The notes: generated from the sequence alone by a model not told the origin. 64,000 nucleotides of DNA from JAYFQE01 sp034927345 (GCA_034927345.1 JAYFQE010000008.1:62001-126000), one strand, 5' to 3'; numbered from the stretch's first letter, positions 52,510 through 62,205 are shown. A program made the numbers and translations.

Positions 52510-53258
52510 TCCGAGGCTTATATACAGCGACTACCGGAATGATGACTCAGGAAAAAAAGTTGGATATCGTGATGAACAATCTGTCCAACGCCAGCACTGT
52601 CGGATTTAAGCAAGATGCTTTGGTTTCCCGTTCCTTTGCCGACATGATGGTCGAACGGTCGGGAGACTCCTCGATCGTTCAGGCGTCCAGGGAAGTCGGG
52701 CCGCTTAATAATGGTATTCATGTCGACCAGGTTTATACGAACTTTACCTCCGGTTCCTTGTCGGAAACCGGCAGCAGCACCGATCTGGCCTTGACCGGCG
52801 ACGATTTTTTCGTTATCGGCACCAGCCAGGGCGATCGGTATACCCGGTCAGGTTCTTTCACACTCGATGCCGAAGGTTACCTGACTACAGCCGAAGGGGA
52901 TCGTGTACTGGGGCAAAACGGCGCAATCCAAATTGGCACTGCCGATTTTGCCGTCGACAGCCAGGGCTGGATCAGCGCCGGCGGCCAAACGATCGATCAG
53001 CTGCGCCGTGTCAGCTTCACCGATACAACCGGCTTGCGTAAGGAAGGCGGCAATTTATACAGCAGCAGCGGCGGACAGGCCGCGCAGGCTCCTGACGGCC
53101 AGGTCAGGCAGGGTTATCTGGAAACCGCCAATGTCGATTTGGCCGATCAAATGGTCAGCCTGATCGAAATTCAACGTTCCTATGAGATCAACCAGCGGGT
53201 CATTCAAATCATGGATGATAAATTGGGCCGCTCGGTCAATGATATCGGCCGCGTTTAA
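52506..53258 (+). CDS. flgF: Flagellar rod protein FlgF/FlgG-like, first copy
   Basis: 250 residues. MIRGLYTATTGMMTQEKKLDIVMNNLSNASTVGFK at the start and a TANVDLADQMVSLIEIQRSYEINQRV tail are the FlgF/FlgG type. Being the first of two paralogues, it is called flgF, but clostridial distal rod proteins are hard to separate. Overlaps fliA by 4 nt; AAGGAGGG before the ATG. Confidence 0.85.
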   Translation: MIRGLYTATTGMMTQEKKLDIVMNNLSNASTVGFKQDALVSRSFADMMVERSGDSSIVQASREVGPLNNGIHVDQVYTNFTSGSLSETGSSTDLALTGDDFFVIGTSQGDRYTRSGSFTLDAEGYLTTAEGDRVLGQNGAIQIGTADFAVDSQGWISAGGQTIDQLRRVSFTDTTGLRKEGGNLYSSSGGQAAQAPDGQVRQGYLETANVDLADQMVSLIEIQRSYEINQRVIQIMDDKLGRSVNDIGRV

Positions 53259-53278
53259 GCGACCGGAAAGGAGACAAC

Positions 53279-54043
53279 ATGTCACAGGCATTGAGAACAG
53301 CCGCATCCGGCATGGCGGCGCAGCAATTGCGCATGGACACGATTGCCAACAATATTGCCAATATCAACACGAACGGTTTTAAAAAAAGCCAGGTGAATTT
53401 TGCCGACGCGGTTTATACAACCCTGACCAATCCGGCCAACACGGCTTCCGCAGATAACCTGCAGCGCGGACATGGCACATTGACAGCGTCAACCAAAACC
53501 AATTATAAAACCGGCATCCAGCAGGAAACCGGCCGTTCGCTCGACCTTGCCATTCAGGATGAAGGTTTCTTCGCCCTTGAACAGGCAGACGGCACGGTTC
53601 GTTATACCCGGGACGGCGCTTTCCAGGTCAGTGATGACGGTACCAATACCTGGCTGGTCAATAGCGGCGGACAGTACTTATTGGATACGGCCGGCAACCG
53701 GATCGGCGTTCCGTCGGGAGATGATCTGGCTCAGGCCGTTGTCTCCAACAACGGACAAGTTGTCGTATCCGGCCGGCCAGCAGCGACAATCGGCATCTGG
53801 CAGTTTACCAACGAAGCCGGACTGGAAGCAACCGGCAATAAATCGTGGCAGACCACAGCCGCTTCCGGCGCCGCTGAAGCGGCCGATCCGGATTTGCGGC
53901 AGGGTTTTCTGGAACAGTCCAACGTCGATCTGACGGACGAATTGTCCAGCCTGATCGTATCACAAAGAGCATACGCCCTGATCGGACGGGCGATATCAGT
54001 AGCCGATAACATGAAAGCAACAGAAAACGATATCAGACGATAA
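53279..54043 (+). CDS. flgG: Flagellar distal rod protein FlgG-like, second copy
   Basis: 254 residues. MDTIANNIANINTNGFKKSQVNFADAVYTTL, a LDLAIQDEGFFALEQADGTVRYTRDGAF core and a QSNVDLTDELSSLIVSQRAYALIGRAISVADNM tail. Rod paralogue of the preceding gene; GGAAAGGAG upstream. Confidence 0.88.
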   Translation: MSQALRTAASGMAAQQLRMDTIANNIANINTNGFKKSQVNFADAVYTTLTNPANTASADNLQRGHGTLTASTKTNYKTGIQQETGRSLDLAIQDEGFFALEQADGTVRYTRDGAFQVSDDGTNTWLVNSGGQYLLDTAGNRIGVPSGDDLAQAVVSNNGQVVVSGRPAATIGIWQFTNEAGLEATGNKSWQTTAASGAAEAADPDLRQGFLEQSNVDLTDELSSLIVSQRAYALIGRAISVADNMKATENDIRR

Positions 54044-54099
54044 ACGGTTCATAGACGATCGCAGGATGCGACCGTCATCGGTCAGGGAGGTATAGAAAT

Positions 54100-54393
54100 A
54101 TGAAAATTAATCCGAATATAAGTGCCGGCGCGATTCAGCGTTACAACCATGTTATCCGCCAGACCAAAACAGGAGAAACGGCTTCGACAGGTTCCGGCCA
54201 GACTCAGGACCGGGTTGAATTGTCGGCGGAAGGTCTGCAGTTTTCCGAGATGGTCAAGGCTGCCAGGAACGCTTCTGATTTCTCGACTGAAAAAGTCGAC
54301 GCCATCCGCCAGAGTATTCAGGACGGAACTTATCAGATGTCGTCGCCGGCGGTCAGCCAGAAAATCATTGAGGAAAACCAATATGAGCGTTGA
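54100..54393 (+). CDS. flgM: Anti-sigma-28 factor FlgM
   Basis: 97 residues. Disordered start, then DRVELSAEGLQFSEMVKAAR... STEKVDAIRQSIQDGTYQMSSPAVSQKIIEE, the FlgM sigma-binding helix region. Holds FliA inactive until the hook is finished and FlgM is exported. A GGGAGG site precedes the ATG. Confidence 0.93.
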   Translation: MKINPNISAGAIQRYNHVIRQTKTGETASTGSGQTQDRVELSAEGLQFSEMVKAARNASDFSTEKVDAIRQSIQDGTYQMSSPAVSQKIIEENQYER

Positions 54394-54883
54394 GCTGCAA
54401 GACTTGCTGATCCTCTTGACTCAGGAAAAAGACTGTTATAGCCAGTTACTGGATCTGGCCGGCGATAAAAAAAAGGCGATTATCGCCGACCAGGTAACCC
54501 GGCTGGACCAGATCGTCAGCCAGGAGGAAAGTACTCTGGCGAATCTGAAAAAACTGGAAAACAGCAGACTGGATTTCATCCGCCAGACCGCTGCGCGCTG
54601 CCGGATCCCGGAGAAAGACCTGACCCTGAGTCAATGGCCTTTTCCGACAAGCAGCGAAGAAAAACAACAGATCGACGCCCTGCAGACCGGTTTTAAGCAG
54701 ATTATAACCACGCTGGCTGAACAGAACCAGCTCAACAACCGGCTGATCGATATGCATTTCATGCTGATCGATCAATTGCTCTTCAAAAAAACACAGACAA
54801 AAACCCAATTGCAGTATACGCCGAATGGCGGTTTGGATCAGACTCGGAACCAAACCGTCAATCTGATTGATCGCGTGATGTGA
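54383..54883 (+). CDS. flgN: Flagellar chaperone FlgN
   Basis: 166 residues, helical, with LLILLTQEKDCYSQLLDLAGDKKKAIIADQVTRLDQIVSQEES typical of FlgN, the export chaperone for FlgK and FlgL. ATG 54383 overlaps the end of flgM; longer upstream starts overlap flgM fully and are rejected. Confidence 0.88.
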   Translation: MSVELQDLLILLTQEKDCYSQLLDLAGDKKKAIIADQVTRLDQIVSQEESTLANLKKLENSRLDFIRQTAARCRIPEKDLTLSQWPFPTSSEEKQQIDALQTGFKQIITTLAEQNQLNNRLIDMHFMLIDQLLFKKTQTKTQLQYTPNGGLDQTRNQTVNLIDRVM

Positions 54884-54890
54884 GGGACTT

Positions 54891-56390
54891 GTGAGTACTA
54901 CATTTTTTGGATTAGAAAGCGCCCGCAAAGCTTTGGCCGCAAGTCAAAAAGCCATTGATGTCTCCGGCCACAATATCGCCAACGCCGATACCGTAGGCTA
55001 CACCCGCCAGCGTCTGACGCTGGCTGCGATCGAGCCGAAGATCAGCAGCGGCCGTTATCTGAACTCGGAGCGCGGCGTTGTGGGCGCCGGCGTCGAGATC
55101 ATCACGGTAGAACAAGTGCGCAGCGAGTTTCTGGACCAGCAGTATCGTAATGAAACCTCGCTGAAAGGCGAATGGAGTACCCGAGCGGATGCCTTGTCCT
55201 ATATCGAAACCCTTTTTGATGAACAGGACGACACCGGCATTACCGCAGCTATATCTGATTTTACCGACAGCCTGCAGGAGATGTCCAAAGACCCGGTTAA
55301 TAAAGAATACCGGACCAACCTGCTGCAGAACGGTTTAAAAATGACCGAAACTTTTCAACATTATGTCAGCCAGCTGACCGACAAACAAACGGAGCAGAAC
55401 AGCCAGGTTGAAGTCCTGGTCGGCCAGATAAACGATCTGGCGGCTTCCGTCAGCGATCTGAACCAGCAAATAGCCCGTTATGAATTAAGCGGCCAGAAAG
55501 CAAACGACTTGCGCGACCAGCGCAATCAGATGCTGGATCAGTTGTCCGGACTGGCGGAAATCAGCTACACCTATAATAGTCAGGACCAGCTGACCGTCAA
55601 TCTGGGCGGCCAGATTTTGGTCGAGAATGATACGGTACACAAACTGGCTCTGGCGAAAACCATCGATAATCCGGTAACCGGTCAGGCCGACAGTCTTTAT
55701 GAAGTTCAATGGGAAGAAACGGGAAATGCCGCCACCATAACGGGCGGCAACCTGAAAGCTTATCTGGATCTGCGCGACGGCAATTCTGCAGAAACGATCG
55801 GCATACCCTGGCTGGTCGGCCAGTTGGATACTCTGGCCAATTCCATGGCAACCGAGTTTAATAAAATTCACCAGCAGGGCTGGACCTTGCCGGTCAACGG
55901 CGCGTCGACGACCGGCGTCCTCTTTTTCAAACAATCGGCCGATATCGACGGTAATCTGTTGGCGGTACGGGCTGCTGATTTTACCGTCGACGACGCCATA
56001 AAAAACGACGTCTATCAGATTGCCGCCTCGTCGGCGCAAGTCGATGCCGCCAATATCAATAACGGCAATAAAGAAAATATCCAGTCCCTGATCGATCTTT
56101 TTAATCAAACCGATCTTGACACGATCGGCAGTTTCAACAGTTATCTCAAGAGTTTTGTCGGATCGATCGCTGTCGAGACTTCCCACACCAACAAAATGCT
56201 CTCCAGCGAAACCGTCCTGACCGACAGCATCGACCAGCAGCGTCAGGCGTTATCCGGCGTTTCTCTGGATGAAGAAATGACCAACTTGATCAAATGGCAG
56301 CACAGCTATTCCGCTGCCGCCCGGATCATCACCACGGTTGACGAGTATCTGGATGTCCTGATCAATAAAACAGGCGTTGTCGGCCGCTAA
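54891..56390 (+). CDS. flgK: Flagellar hook-associated protein FlgK
   Basis: 499 residues. N-terminal STTFFGLESARKALAASQKAIDVSGHNIANADTVGYTRQR and C-terminal SGVSLDEEMTNLIKWQHSYSAAARIITTVDEYLDVLIN are diagnostic. First hook-filament junction protein. GTG start; GAGGGAC upstream. Confidence 0.96.
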   Translation: MSTTFFGLESARKALAASQKAIDVSGHNIANADTVGYTRQRLTLAAIEPKISSGRYLNSERGVVGAGVEIITVEQVRSEFLDQQYRNETSLKGEWSTRADALSYIETLFDEQDDTGITAAISDFTDSLQEMSKDPVNKEYRTNLLQNGLKMTETFQHYVSQLTDKQTEQNSQVEVLVGQINDLAASVSDLNQQIARYELSGQKANDLRDQRNQMLDQLSGLAEISYTYNSQDQLTVNLGGQILVENDTVHKLALAKTIDNPVTGQADSLYEVQWEETGNAATITGGNLKAYLDLRDGNSAETIGIPWLVGQLDTLANSMATEFNKIHQQGWTLPVNGASTTGVLFFKQSADIDGNLLAVRAADFTVDDAIKNDVYQIAASSAQVDAANINNGNKENIQSLIDLFNQTDLDTIGSFNSYLKSFVGSIAVETSHTNKMLSSETVLTDSIDQQRQALSGVSLDEEMTNLIKWQHSYSAAARIITTVDEYLDVLINKTGVVGR

Positions 56391-56423
56391 TGCAGCCATC
56401 AAGTTTCATGAGGAGGGAAAACC

Positions 56424-57377
56424 ATGCGCGTGACGAATAATATGCTGATCAGCAATTACTTGACCAATTTAAATAAGAATATGAAATCCATGAACCTGTA
56501 CGAATCGCAGCTGTCGTCTTATCAAAAAATAACCCGGCTGTCCGATGATCCGATCGGTGTCATCAGCAGCATGGATATCCGCAGCAAGCTGCGCGACCTG
56601 ACCCAATATCAAAAAAATGTCGATGACGCCCAGTCCTGGCTGACCGAAGTGGAAACGGCGGCCATGGATCTCAATGATTCTGTCAAATCAGCCTATGAGA
56701 GCGCCATGCAAGCGGCGACCGGCACGCAGGCAGCTGATGAAAAGGCTTCCATTGCCGCTTATATCAAGCAATTGCGCGAGCATGTCGTCCAGACTGCTAA
56801 TTCGACATACGGCGATAAATATCTTTTTGGCGGGTATAACGTCAGCAGCGCTCCTTTTGTCGACTCAGGCAGCGCTGTCCTGTACCAGGGCAACATCGAT
56901 CTGACGGCCCTTGACCCGGCAAACGCCGCCGACAAAGCAACCATTGATCAATTGAACAGCGAGCAGGTTTCTTTTGAGATCGGCCGCGGCCTGGATATGT
57001 CGGTGACCTTTTCCGGAGCCGAGGTCATGGGAACCGGCGATGATAATCTGATCAAGATGCTGGATGATTTCTATAATCTCTTGCAGTCGGACGGCAGCAG
57101 CGCCGATATCGCCGCTATCGGCCAGCGTTTTAAAGAAAAGCAGAATGACATTCTGGCTCTGGTTGCCGACGTCGGCGGCCGCAGCAACCGCCTGGAGCTG
57201 GTGGCTAACCGTTATGAGTCGGACGAATTGAATTATGAAACCATCCGTTCCGGGATCGAGGACATCGATCCCAGTGAAGTGATCATGAATTTTAAAATGG
57301 CGGAATCGGTCTATAACGCTGCCTTATCCGTCGGCTCGCAGGTGCTCATGCCGTCGCTGATGGATTTCCTGAACTAA
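56424..57377 (+). CDS. flgL: Flagellar hook-associated protein FlgL
   Basis: 317 residues. RVTNNMLISNYLTNLNKNMKSMNLYESQLSSYQKITRLSDDPIGV is the FlgL N-terminus; the C-terminus pairs as in flagellins. Second junction protein. GAGGAGGG before the ATG. Confidence 0.95.
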   Translation: MRVTNNMLISNYLTNLNKNMKSMNLYESQLSSYQKITRLSDDPIGVISSMDIRSKLRDLTQYQKNVDDAQSWLTEVETAAMDLNDSVKSAYESAMQAATGTQAADEKASIAAYIKQLREHVVQTANSTYGDKYLFGGYNVSSAPFVDSGSAVLYQGNIDLTALDPANAADKATIDQLNSEQVSFEIGRGLDMSVTFSGAEVMGTGDDNLIKMLDDFYNLLQSDGSSADIAAIGQRFKEKQNDILALVADVGGRSNRLELVANRYESDELNYETIRSGIEDIDPSEVIMNFKMAESVYNAALSVGSQVLMPSLMDFLN

Positions 57378-57402
57378 TAGAACATTATGGAGGATTGTGA
57401 GT

Positions 57403-57882
57403 ATGCAAATACAAACAGCTTTATTTGGTCAACTTGATGTGGCTTCGGAAAAAATCATCCATTTTTCCCAAGGCATACCCGGTTTTGAAAATCTGCATGA
57501 ATTTGCCATTGTCATTTTAGAACAGACACGGCCGTTCTTATGGCTTCAGGCCCTGGATGAAGATGTTGCCCTGCCGGTGATCAGCCCGTTCGATATTTCG
57601 CCGGATTATTCGCCGCAAATCGACGACGAAGTATTCAGCACCTTGAAGATCAGCAGGGAAGAAGATCTCCTGGTCCTGAGTGTCGCGGTTATCCCGGAAC
57701 AAATCAGCAAGATGACCGCCAATATGGCAGCGCCGGTCCTGATCAACATCGCAGATAATCTGGGCCGTCAGGTTTTGGTCGAGGGCGGCGATTATCAAGT
57801 GCGGCAGCCGATTTTCGCTGAAGTCAGCCAAAAAATGTATAGGGAGAAAAGCAATGCTGGTATTAACGAGACGAAGAAATGA
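57403..57882 (+). CDS. fliW: Flagellar assembly factor FliW
   Basis: 159 residues. IIHFSQGIPGFENLHEFAIVIL and a beta-rich body are FliW. FliW binds free flagellin or CsrA, so CsrA is released to block hag translation when flagellin accumulates. ATG 57403 has GGAGG 9 nt upstream; GTG 57397 is too near. Overlaps csrA by 29 nt. Confidence 0.93.
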   Translation: MQIQTALFGQLDVASEKIIHFSQGIPGFENLHEFAIVILEQTRPFLWLQALDEDVALPVISPFDISPDYSPQIDDEVFSTLKISREEDLLVLSVAVIPEQISKMTANMAAPVLINIADNLGRQVLVEGGDYQVRQPIFAEVSQKMYREKSNAGINETKK

Positions 57883-58105
57883 ATCGATTATCCTGGACCA
57901 TTCCATTAAGATAACGATTCTGGAAATTGATTCCGACAGGATCCGCATCGGCATTGACGCTCCGCATAACATGAAGATCATGCGGGCTGAGCTTCTGGAC
58001 GAAATCAAAAATGCCAACCGGGAAGCGATCCGCACGGACCTTGATTTTTTACAGCAATGGCAGCCGGAACAGCCGGATAAAAAGACTGAGGAAAATTGCA
58101 TTTAA
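57854..58105 (+). CDS. csrA: Carbon storage regulator / translation repressor CsrA
   Basis: 83 residues. MLVLTRRRNESIILDHSIKITILEID... RIRIGIDAP is the core CsrA fold, with an extended C-terminal tail. Binds GGA sites in target leaders, here probably hag. Starts within fliW. Confidence 0.95.
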   Translation: MLVLTRRRNESIILDHSIKITILEIDSDRIRIGIDAPHNMKIMRAELLDEIKNANREAIRTDLDFLQQWQPEQPDKKTEENCI

Positions 58106-58109
58106 GCCC

Positions 58110-58136
58110 TAAAGTTGTGGGAAAACAATCCGATAT
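58110..58136 (+). promoter_or_regulatory. Sigma-28 promoter of hag
   Basis: TAAA (58110-58113), 15 nt, then TCCGATAT (58129-58136), against the SigD consensus TAAA-N15-GCCGATAT. It gives a leader of about 160 nt before hag. Confidence 0.8.
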
Positions 58137-58142
58137 ATATGA

Positions 58143-58303
58143 TTGAAAGGATCAGGCAGGTTGCCAATGGCGCCGTTGGCCAAGCTGGAAGATCCCGATA
58201 TAACAAAAACAAATCGTCCAAGAAACACACAATCCCCAATGATTACTGACTCTCATCAAGGGCACGGACGCCCGCAGCACAAAACTCAAGGAGGAAATTC
58301 CCA
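58143..58303 (+). promoter_or_regulatory. Long hag leader with possible CsrA sites
   Basis: The leader contains an imperfect palindromic hairpin (GCCAATGGCGCCGTTGGC, 58163-58180) and several GGA triplets, including the ribosome site AAGGAGGAAA just before the ATG. Together with csrA-fliW upstream, this fits CsrA blocking ribosome access, as known for B. subtilis hag. Inference from context. Confidence 0.5.
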
Positions 58304-59737
58304 ATGCGTATCAATAATAATATCATGGCCATGAATACCCAGCGTCAATTATCGATCAATGATAACAAAACCGCAAAATCAGTTGAAAAATTATCATCCG
58401 GCTATCGGATCAACCGCGCCGGCGACGATGCCGCCGGTTTGGCAATATCCGAAAAGATGCGCGCTCAGATCCGCGGTCTGACCATGGCATCCAAGAACTC
58501 CCAGGACGCTATCTCTCTCGTGCAGACGGCTGAAGGCGCCCTGACCGAAACCCACTCCATCCTGCAGCGTATGCGCGAGCTGGCTGTCCAGTCCGGCACA
58601 GACACCAACGACGGCAATGTCGGCGCCACAACTTCCGGCGCCGTTGACCGCGCCGCTCTGAATACGGAATTCTCGGCTCTGAAAGAGGAAATCAACGACA
58701 TCGCGTCGCAGACGGCTTTCAACGGCAAGAAACTGCTGGACGGCAGCATCTCCGGCTCCAAGATCAATACGGAATCCACCATTTTTAACACCCTGGGCAC
58801 TGCCGACATCGGCATGGTCGGCGACGCCAAAGCCGGCACCTACACCGCGCTCACTTATACCCAGGCCAGCGCGGCCGGCAATGCGATCGGCGCCGATGCC
58901 GCCACCTATATCGAAGCGGCCGACATAACGGTTGACAATACGGCCAAAGCCGGCGATTACAGCATTTCTCATGATGGCACCAATTGGCACGCGTCGTTGG
59001 GCGGCGTCAACCAGGAAATAACGGTTGACGGAGACACGATCAGTTTTGCCGGCATCCACATCAATACCGACGACCTGACAACGCCGGCGACCAACTATAC
59101 CGCGGCGAAAACCATCACCGTTACCGCGGCTAAAATTGATGCCACCTATACCCCGGCCGGCGGCGGCGCGACGGTTGCCTTGACCGGCAGCTTTGATGCC
59201 GACGGATCCGTTACGCTTAAGGACAACACTATCCCGGCCGCACCGGTCAGCTATGGCATCCAAATCAACGCGAGCGCTATTGGCGTTGGCAAAATGACAA
59301 CTGGTTCCGCTGTAGCCGGCTCCCTGGTTGTCGAGTCAACCGGCGGCAGCCTGACCATCCAGACCGGATCGAACGCCAACGAGACCATGAGCATCAGCGT
59401 CGGCGCCATGGACACCACATCCCTGCTTCTCGCCAATGCCTCGATCGATACTCATGACAACGCTTCGACGGCAATCACCAGCGTCAACACGGCCATCAAC
59501 ACGGTTTCCACCCAGAGAGCTAAGCTTGGCGCTTACCAGAACCGCCTCGAACACAAGATCGCCAACCTCGACACGTCTGCCGAGAACCTGCAGTCGGCCG
59601 AATCCCGTGTCCGCGATGTGGACATGGCCAAAGAAATGATGGAATATACCAAGAACAACATTCTCTCGCAGGCCGCGACCGCGATGTTGGCTCAAGCAAA
59701 CCAGGCTCCGCAGGGCGTCCTCCAACTCCTGCAATAA
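58304..59737 (+). CDS. hag: Flagellin
   Basis: 477 residues. N-terminal D0/D1 (MRINNNIMAMNTQRQLSINDNKTAKSVEKLSSGYRINRAGDDAAGLAISEKMR) and C-terminal D1/D0 (MEYTKNNILSQAATAMLAQANQAPQGVLQLL) are classical; the middle (about 165-385) is a variable Ala/Thr-rich surface domain. The N-terminal part keeps residues typical of a TLR5-recognised helix (LQRMRELAVQ). Only flagellin gene in the window, transcribed from its own sigma-28 promoter and ending at a terminator. Confidence 0.97.
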   Translation: MRINNNIMAMNTQRQLSINDNKTAKSVEKLSSGYRINRAGDDAAGLAISEKMRAQIRGLTMASKNSQDAISLVQTAEGALTETHSILQRMRELAVQSGTDTNDGNVGATTSGAVDRAALNTEFSALKEEINDIASQTAFNGKKLLDGSISGSKINTESTIFNTLGTADIGMVGDAKAGTYTALTYTQASAAGNAIGADAATYIEAADITVDNTAKAGDYSISHDGTNWHASLGGVNQEITVDGDTISFAGIHINTDDLTTPATNYTAAKTITVTAAKIDATYTPAGGGATVALTGSFDADGSVTLKDNTIPAAPVSYGIQINASAIGVGKMTTGSAVAGSLVVESTGGSLTIQTGSNANETMSISVGAMDTTSLLLANASIDTHDNASTAITSVNTAINTVSTQRAKLGAYQNRLEHKIANLDTSAENLQSAESRVRDVDMAKEMMEYTKNNILSQAATAMLAQANQAPQGVLQLLQ

Positions 59738-59744
59738 GCTTCCT

Positions 59745-59796
59745 GAACCAGAATCGGGGAGGGACCGGGAAACCGGCTCCTCCTTCCGGTTCATTT
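59745..59796 (+). terminator. Terminator after hag
   Basis: Nested stems: GAACC/GGTTC (59745-59749 with 59788-59792) around GGAGG/CCTCC and CCGG-GAAA-CCGG, followed by ATTTAAC. The U-run is weak, but the stem is GC-rich. Confidence 0.6.
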
Positions 59797-59816
59797 AACA
59801 GCATGAGGTACAGAAA

Positions 59817-61328
59817 ATGTCTTCGACAAGTTCAGCCAGCAGTATGATTCGCCTAAGCGGCATGGCATCCAATCTGGATACGGATTCGATCATCAAAAAT
59901 CTGATGAAAATCGAACAGATGAAGGTCGATAAAGTAGTCAGGCAGAAAATCAAGCTGGAATGGAACCAGACCGCCCATAAAGCCGTCAATACCCAATTGA
60001 CGGATTTCCGCTCGAAATACATGAGCGTCTTGTCCTCATCAAATCTTTATTCTTCCACGGCCTTCAAAGCGCTGCGCATTGACCAAAACAGCACCGACGC
60101 CGTGACCGTGACCGCCGGAGCAGGGGCCGACACCGGCTCGCATACCATCAATTCCATCACGCAGCTGGCTGCGGCAGCCACAACGTCAAGTGAAAACATC
60201 GCTTCGTCGGCAATCAGCAAATACAGTACGCTGGAAACCTTATCGGCCAGCTTAAATGTTCCGCTGACCTTTGGCGGAGATCAATCCGATACAGTCTCTT
60301 TTAAAATTAATGATGTGGCCTTTTCTTTTAATAAGACAGATACGCTGGACCAGGTGATCAATAAGGTCAATTTCAGCGAGGCTAAAGTCTGGATGTCTTA
60401 TAGTTCTTTAAGCAACGGCTTGAAAATCGAGTCCCGCACAACCGGCGCGTCGTCGTCGGTTAAAATCGAAAACACATTGGGCAACGCCTTCGGCGCCGAC
60501 ACGGCGTCATCAGCATTCGGCATAGCCGCCGGGACAACAGCCAACGGCAAGAATGCCATCTTGAAAATCGACGGTTACGCCGTAGAGAAAAGTGAGAATT
60601 CATTTATCATCGACGGACTGACTTATAAACTGAAACAAAAAACCGATGTCCCGGTCACTTTTTCCGTAGAGCAGGATGTCGATACCGTTGTCAGCAAGGT
60701 GAAACAGTTTGTAACCGATTATAATACGCTCGTTGAATCGCTCAACAGCACGCTCAGCGAAAAAGTCGATTCCGACTATTATCCGTTGACCGATACGGAA
60801 AAAGAAGAGATGAGCGAAGATGAAATTACGCTTTGGGAAAATAAAGCCAAAGCCGGCATCATGCGCAATGACAGCCAACTGACCGGACTGATGGACGATA
60901 TGCGCTCGATGATCTACGACAAAGTCGAGGGAATCGGCAAGAGCTTATCAGATATCGGTCTTACAACAGGATCCTGGTATGAAAAAGGCAAGTTGGTTTT
61001 AGATGAAACGAAATTTAAAGACGCCTTGTCCAACAATCCGGATGAAGTATCCGCCCTTTTTACCCAGTCGGCTTCTGCCGGCAGCACCAACGTGTATGGC
61101 GAGCGCGGATTCCTGCCCAGGTTGGTTCAGGGCATCACAGACTACAATAAAACGTATGACAGCGATGAGGTTGATCAGAAAATAGGCAATCTCGAAGACA
61201 AAATCGATGAAATGAACGATAAGCTGGAAACCAAAGAAGAACAACTGTGGAGTAAATTTTCCGCAATGGAAACAGCTTTATCGAAGATGAACTCACAAAG
61301 CAGCTGGTTATCCCAGCAATTCTCCTGA
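59817..61328 (+). CDS. fliD: Flagellar filament cap protein FliD
   Basis: 503 residues. N-terminal RLSGMASNLDTDSIIKNLMKIEQMKVDKVVRQK, middle variable domains, and the C-terminal FliD helix region (NLEDKIDEMNDKLETKEEQLWSKFSAMETALSKMNSQSSWLSQQF). Caps the filament and helps flagellin polymerise. Confidence 0.95.
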   Translation: MSSTSSASSMIRLSGMASNLDTDSIIKNLMKIEQMKVDKVVRQKIKLEWNQTAHKAVNTQLTDFRSKYMSVLSSSNLYSSTAFKALRIDQNSTDAVTVTAGAGADTGSHTINSITQLAAAATTSSENIASSAISKYSTLETLSASLNVPLTFGGDQSDTVSFKINDVAFSFNKTDTLDQVINKVNFSEAKVWMSYSSLSNGLKIESRTTGASSSVKIENTLGNAFGADTASSAFGIAAGTTANGKNAILKIDGYAVEKSENSFIIDGLTYKLKQKTDVPVTFSVEQDVDTVVSKVKQFVTDYNTLVESLNSTLSEKVDSDYYPLTDTEKEEMSEDEITLWENKAKAGIMRNDSQLTGLMDDMRSMIYDKVEGIGKSLSDIGLTTGSWYEKGKLVLDETKFKDALSNNPDEVSALFTQSASAGSTNVYGERGFLPRLVQGITDYNKTYDSDEVDQKIGNLEDKIDEMNDKLETKEEQLWSKFSAMETALSKMNSQSSWLSQQFS

Positions 61329-61348
61329 TCTTGGCGGGGGCGGCATTT

Positions 61349-61753
61349 ATGTATGCATTGAATCGCGGTTACGCGCAATACCGGGAACAGAGCGTAATGA
61401 CGGCTAGTCCGGCCGAGTTGGTTGTGATGCTTTATGACAGTTGTCTGCGTCAGATCCGTTTAGCCGGATATGCCATGGAAAACAATAAAACGGAAGACGC
61501 TCATCAGGCGTTGATTAAGGCAGAGGATGTTCTGACAGAGCTGATGCGCAGTCTTGATTTCCAGTATCAGATCGCCAACGATCTCTATCAGCTTTATGAA
61601 TATATCTATTACGAATTGGTGAAGGCTAATGCCCATAAGGATCCGGTATTGCTCGGGCCGGTTGAAGAACTCTTGCAGGGTTTACGCGGCGCGTGGCAGG
61701 AAGCCGGGCACCAGAACCGGTTATCGGCGGCTGCCAATGGAGATGTTTTGTGA
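61349..61753 (+). CDS. fliS: Flagellin export chaperone FliS
   Basis: 134 residues. RGYAQYREQSVMTASPAELVVMLYDSCLRQIRLA is the FliS pattern. Binds the flagellin C-terminus before export. ATG 61349 after GGGGGCGG; the TTG at 61331 is in frame but unsupported. GTGA overlap with the next gene. Confidence 0.95.
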   Translation: MYALNRGYAQYREQSVMTASPAELVVMLYDSCLRQIRLAGYAMENNKTEDAHQALIKAEDVLTELMRSLDFQYQIANDLYQLYEYIYYELVKANAHKDPVLLGPVEELLQGLRGAWQEAGHQNRLSAAANGDVL

Positions 61754-62163
61754 ACTGTCACGATGAAATGAACTCGCTGATGCGGACAATTCGTGAGGGA
61801 CTGTCGGCCATGCTGGATCTGGTCCTGGCCATCGAAACCGCCCTGTCTGTTGAAGATATCGGGAAACTCACTGAACTGCTGGCCGGCAGAGACGACCTGA
61901 TGCAGAAGCTCGGACCGGATATCCAGAAATTTCGGCAAATGGAACAAACAATCCGCCCCGACCCGGAAGATCTGCAAAAGCAGAATCAACTGTTGGCCGA
62001 TATCAAATCCCATGATCAAGGCAACATCCAAACGACCGAAAAGCTGCGGCAGCTTTACCAGGACGCGCTATTTGAAAATAAACAGCACAAGCAGATGCTG
62101 CGTTATGCGCCCGGTTCGGCGGTGAAAACAGAAAAGCCTCATTATCTGGATACAAAGAGTTGA
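61750..62163 (+). CDS. Putative FliT-like flagellar chaperone
   Basis: 137 residues, all helical (LLAGRDDLMQKLGPDIQKFRQMEQTI...), no clear family motif. Position right after fliS and size suggest a FliT-type chaperone for FliD, but sequence evidence is weak. GTG 61750 overlaps the fliS stop and has GGAGA upstream. Confidence 0.5.
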   Translation: MNCHDEMNSLMRTIREGLSAMLDLVLAIETALSVEDIGKLTELLAGRDDLMQKLGPDIQKFRQMEQTIRPDPEDLQKQNQLLADIKSHDQGNIQTTEKLRQLYQDALFENKQHKQMLRYAPGSAVKTEKPHYLDTKS

Positions 62164-62205
62164 TGCAACCGGAACCTAATCCAAGGATGGAAGGAATGAT
62201 GTTGC

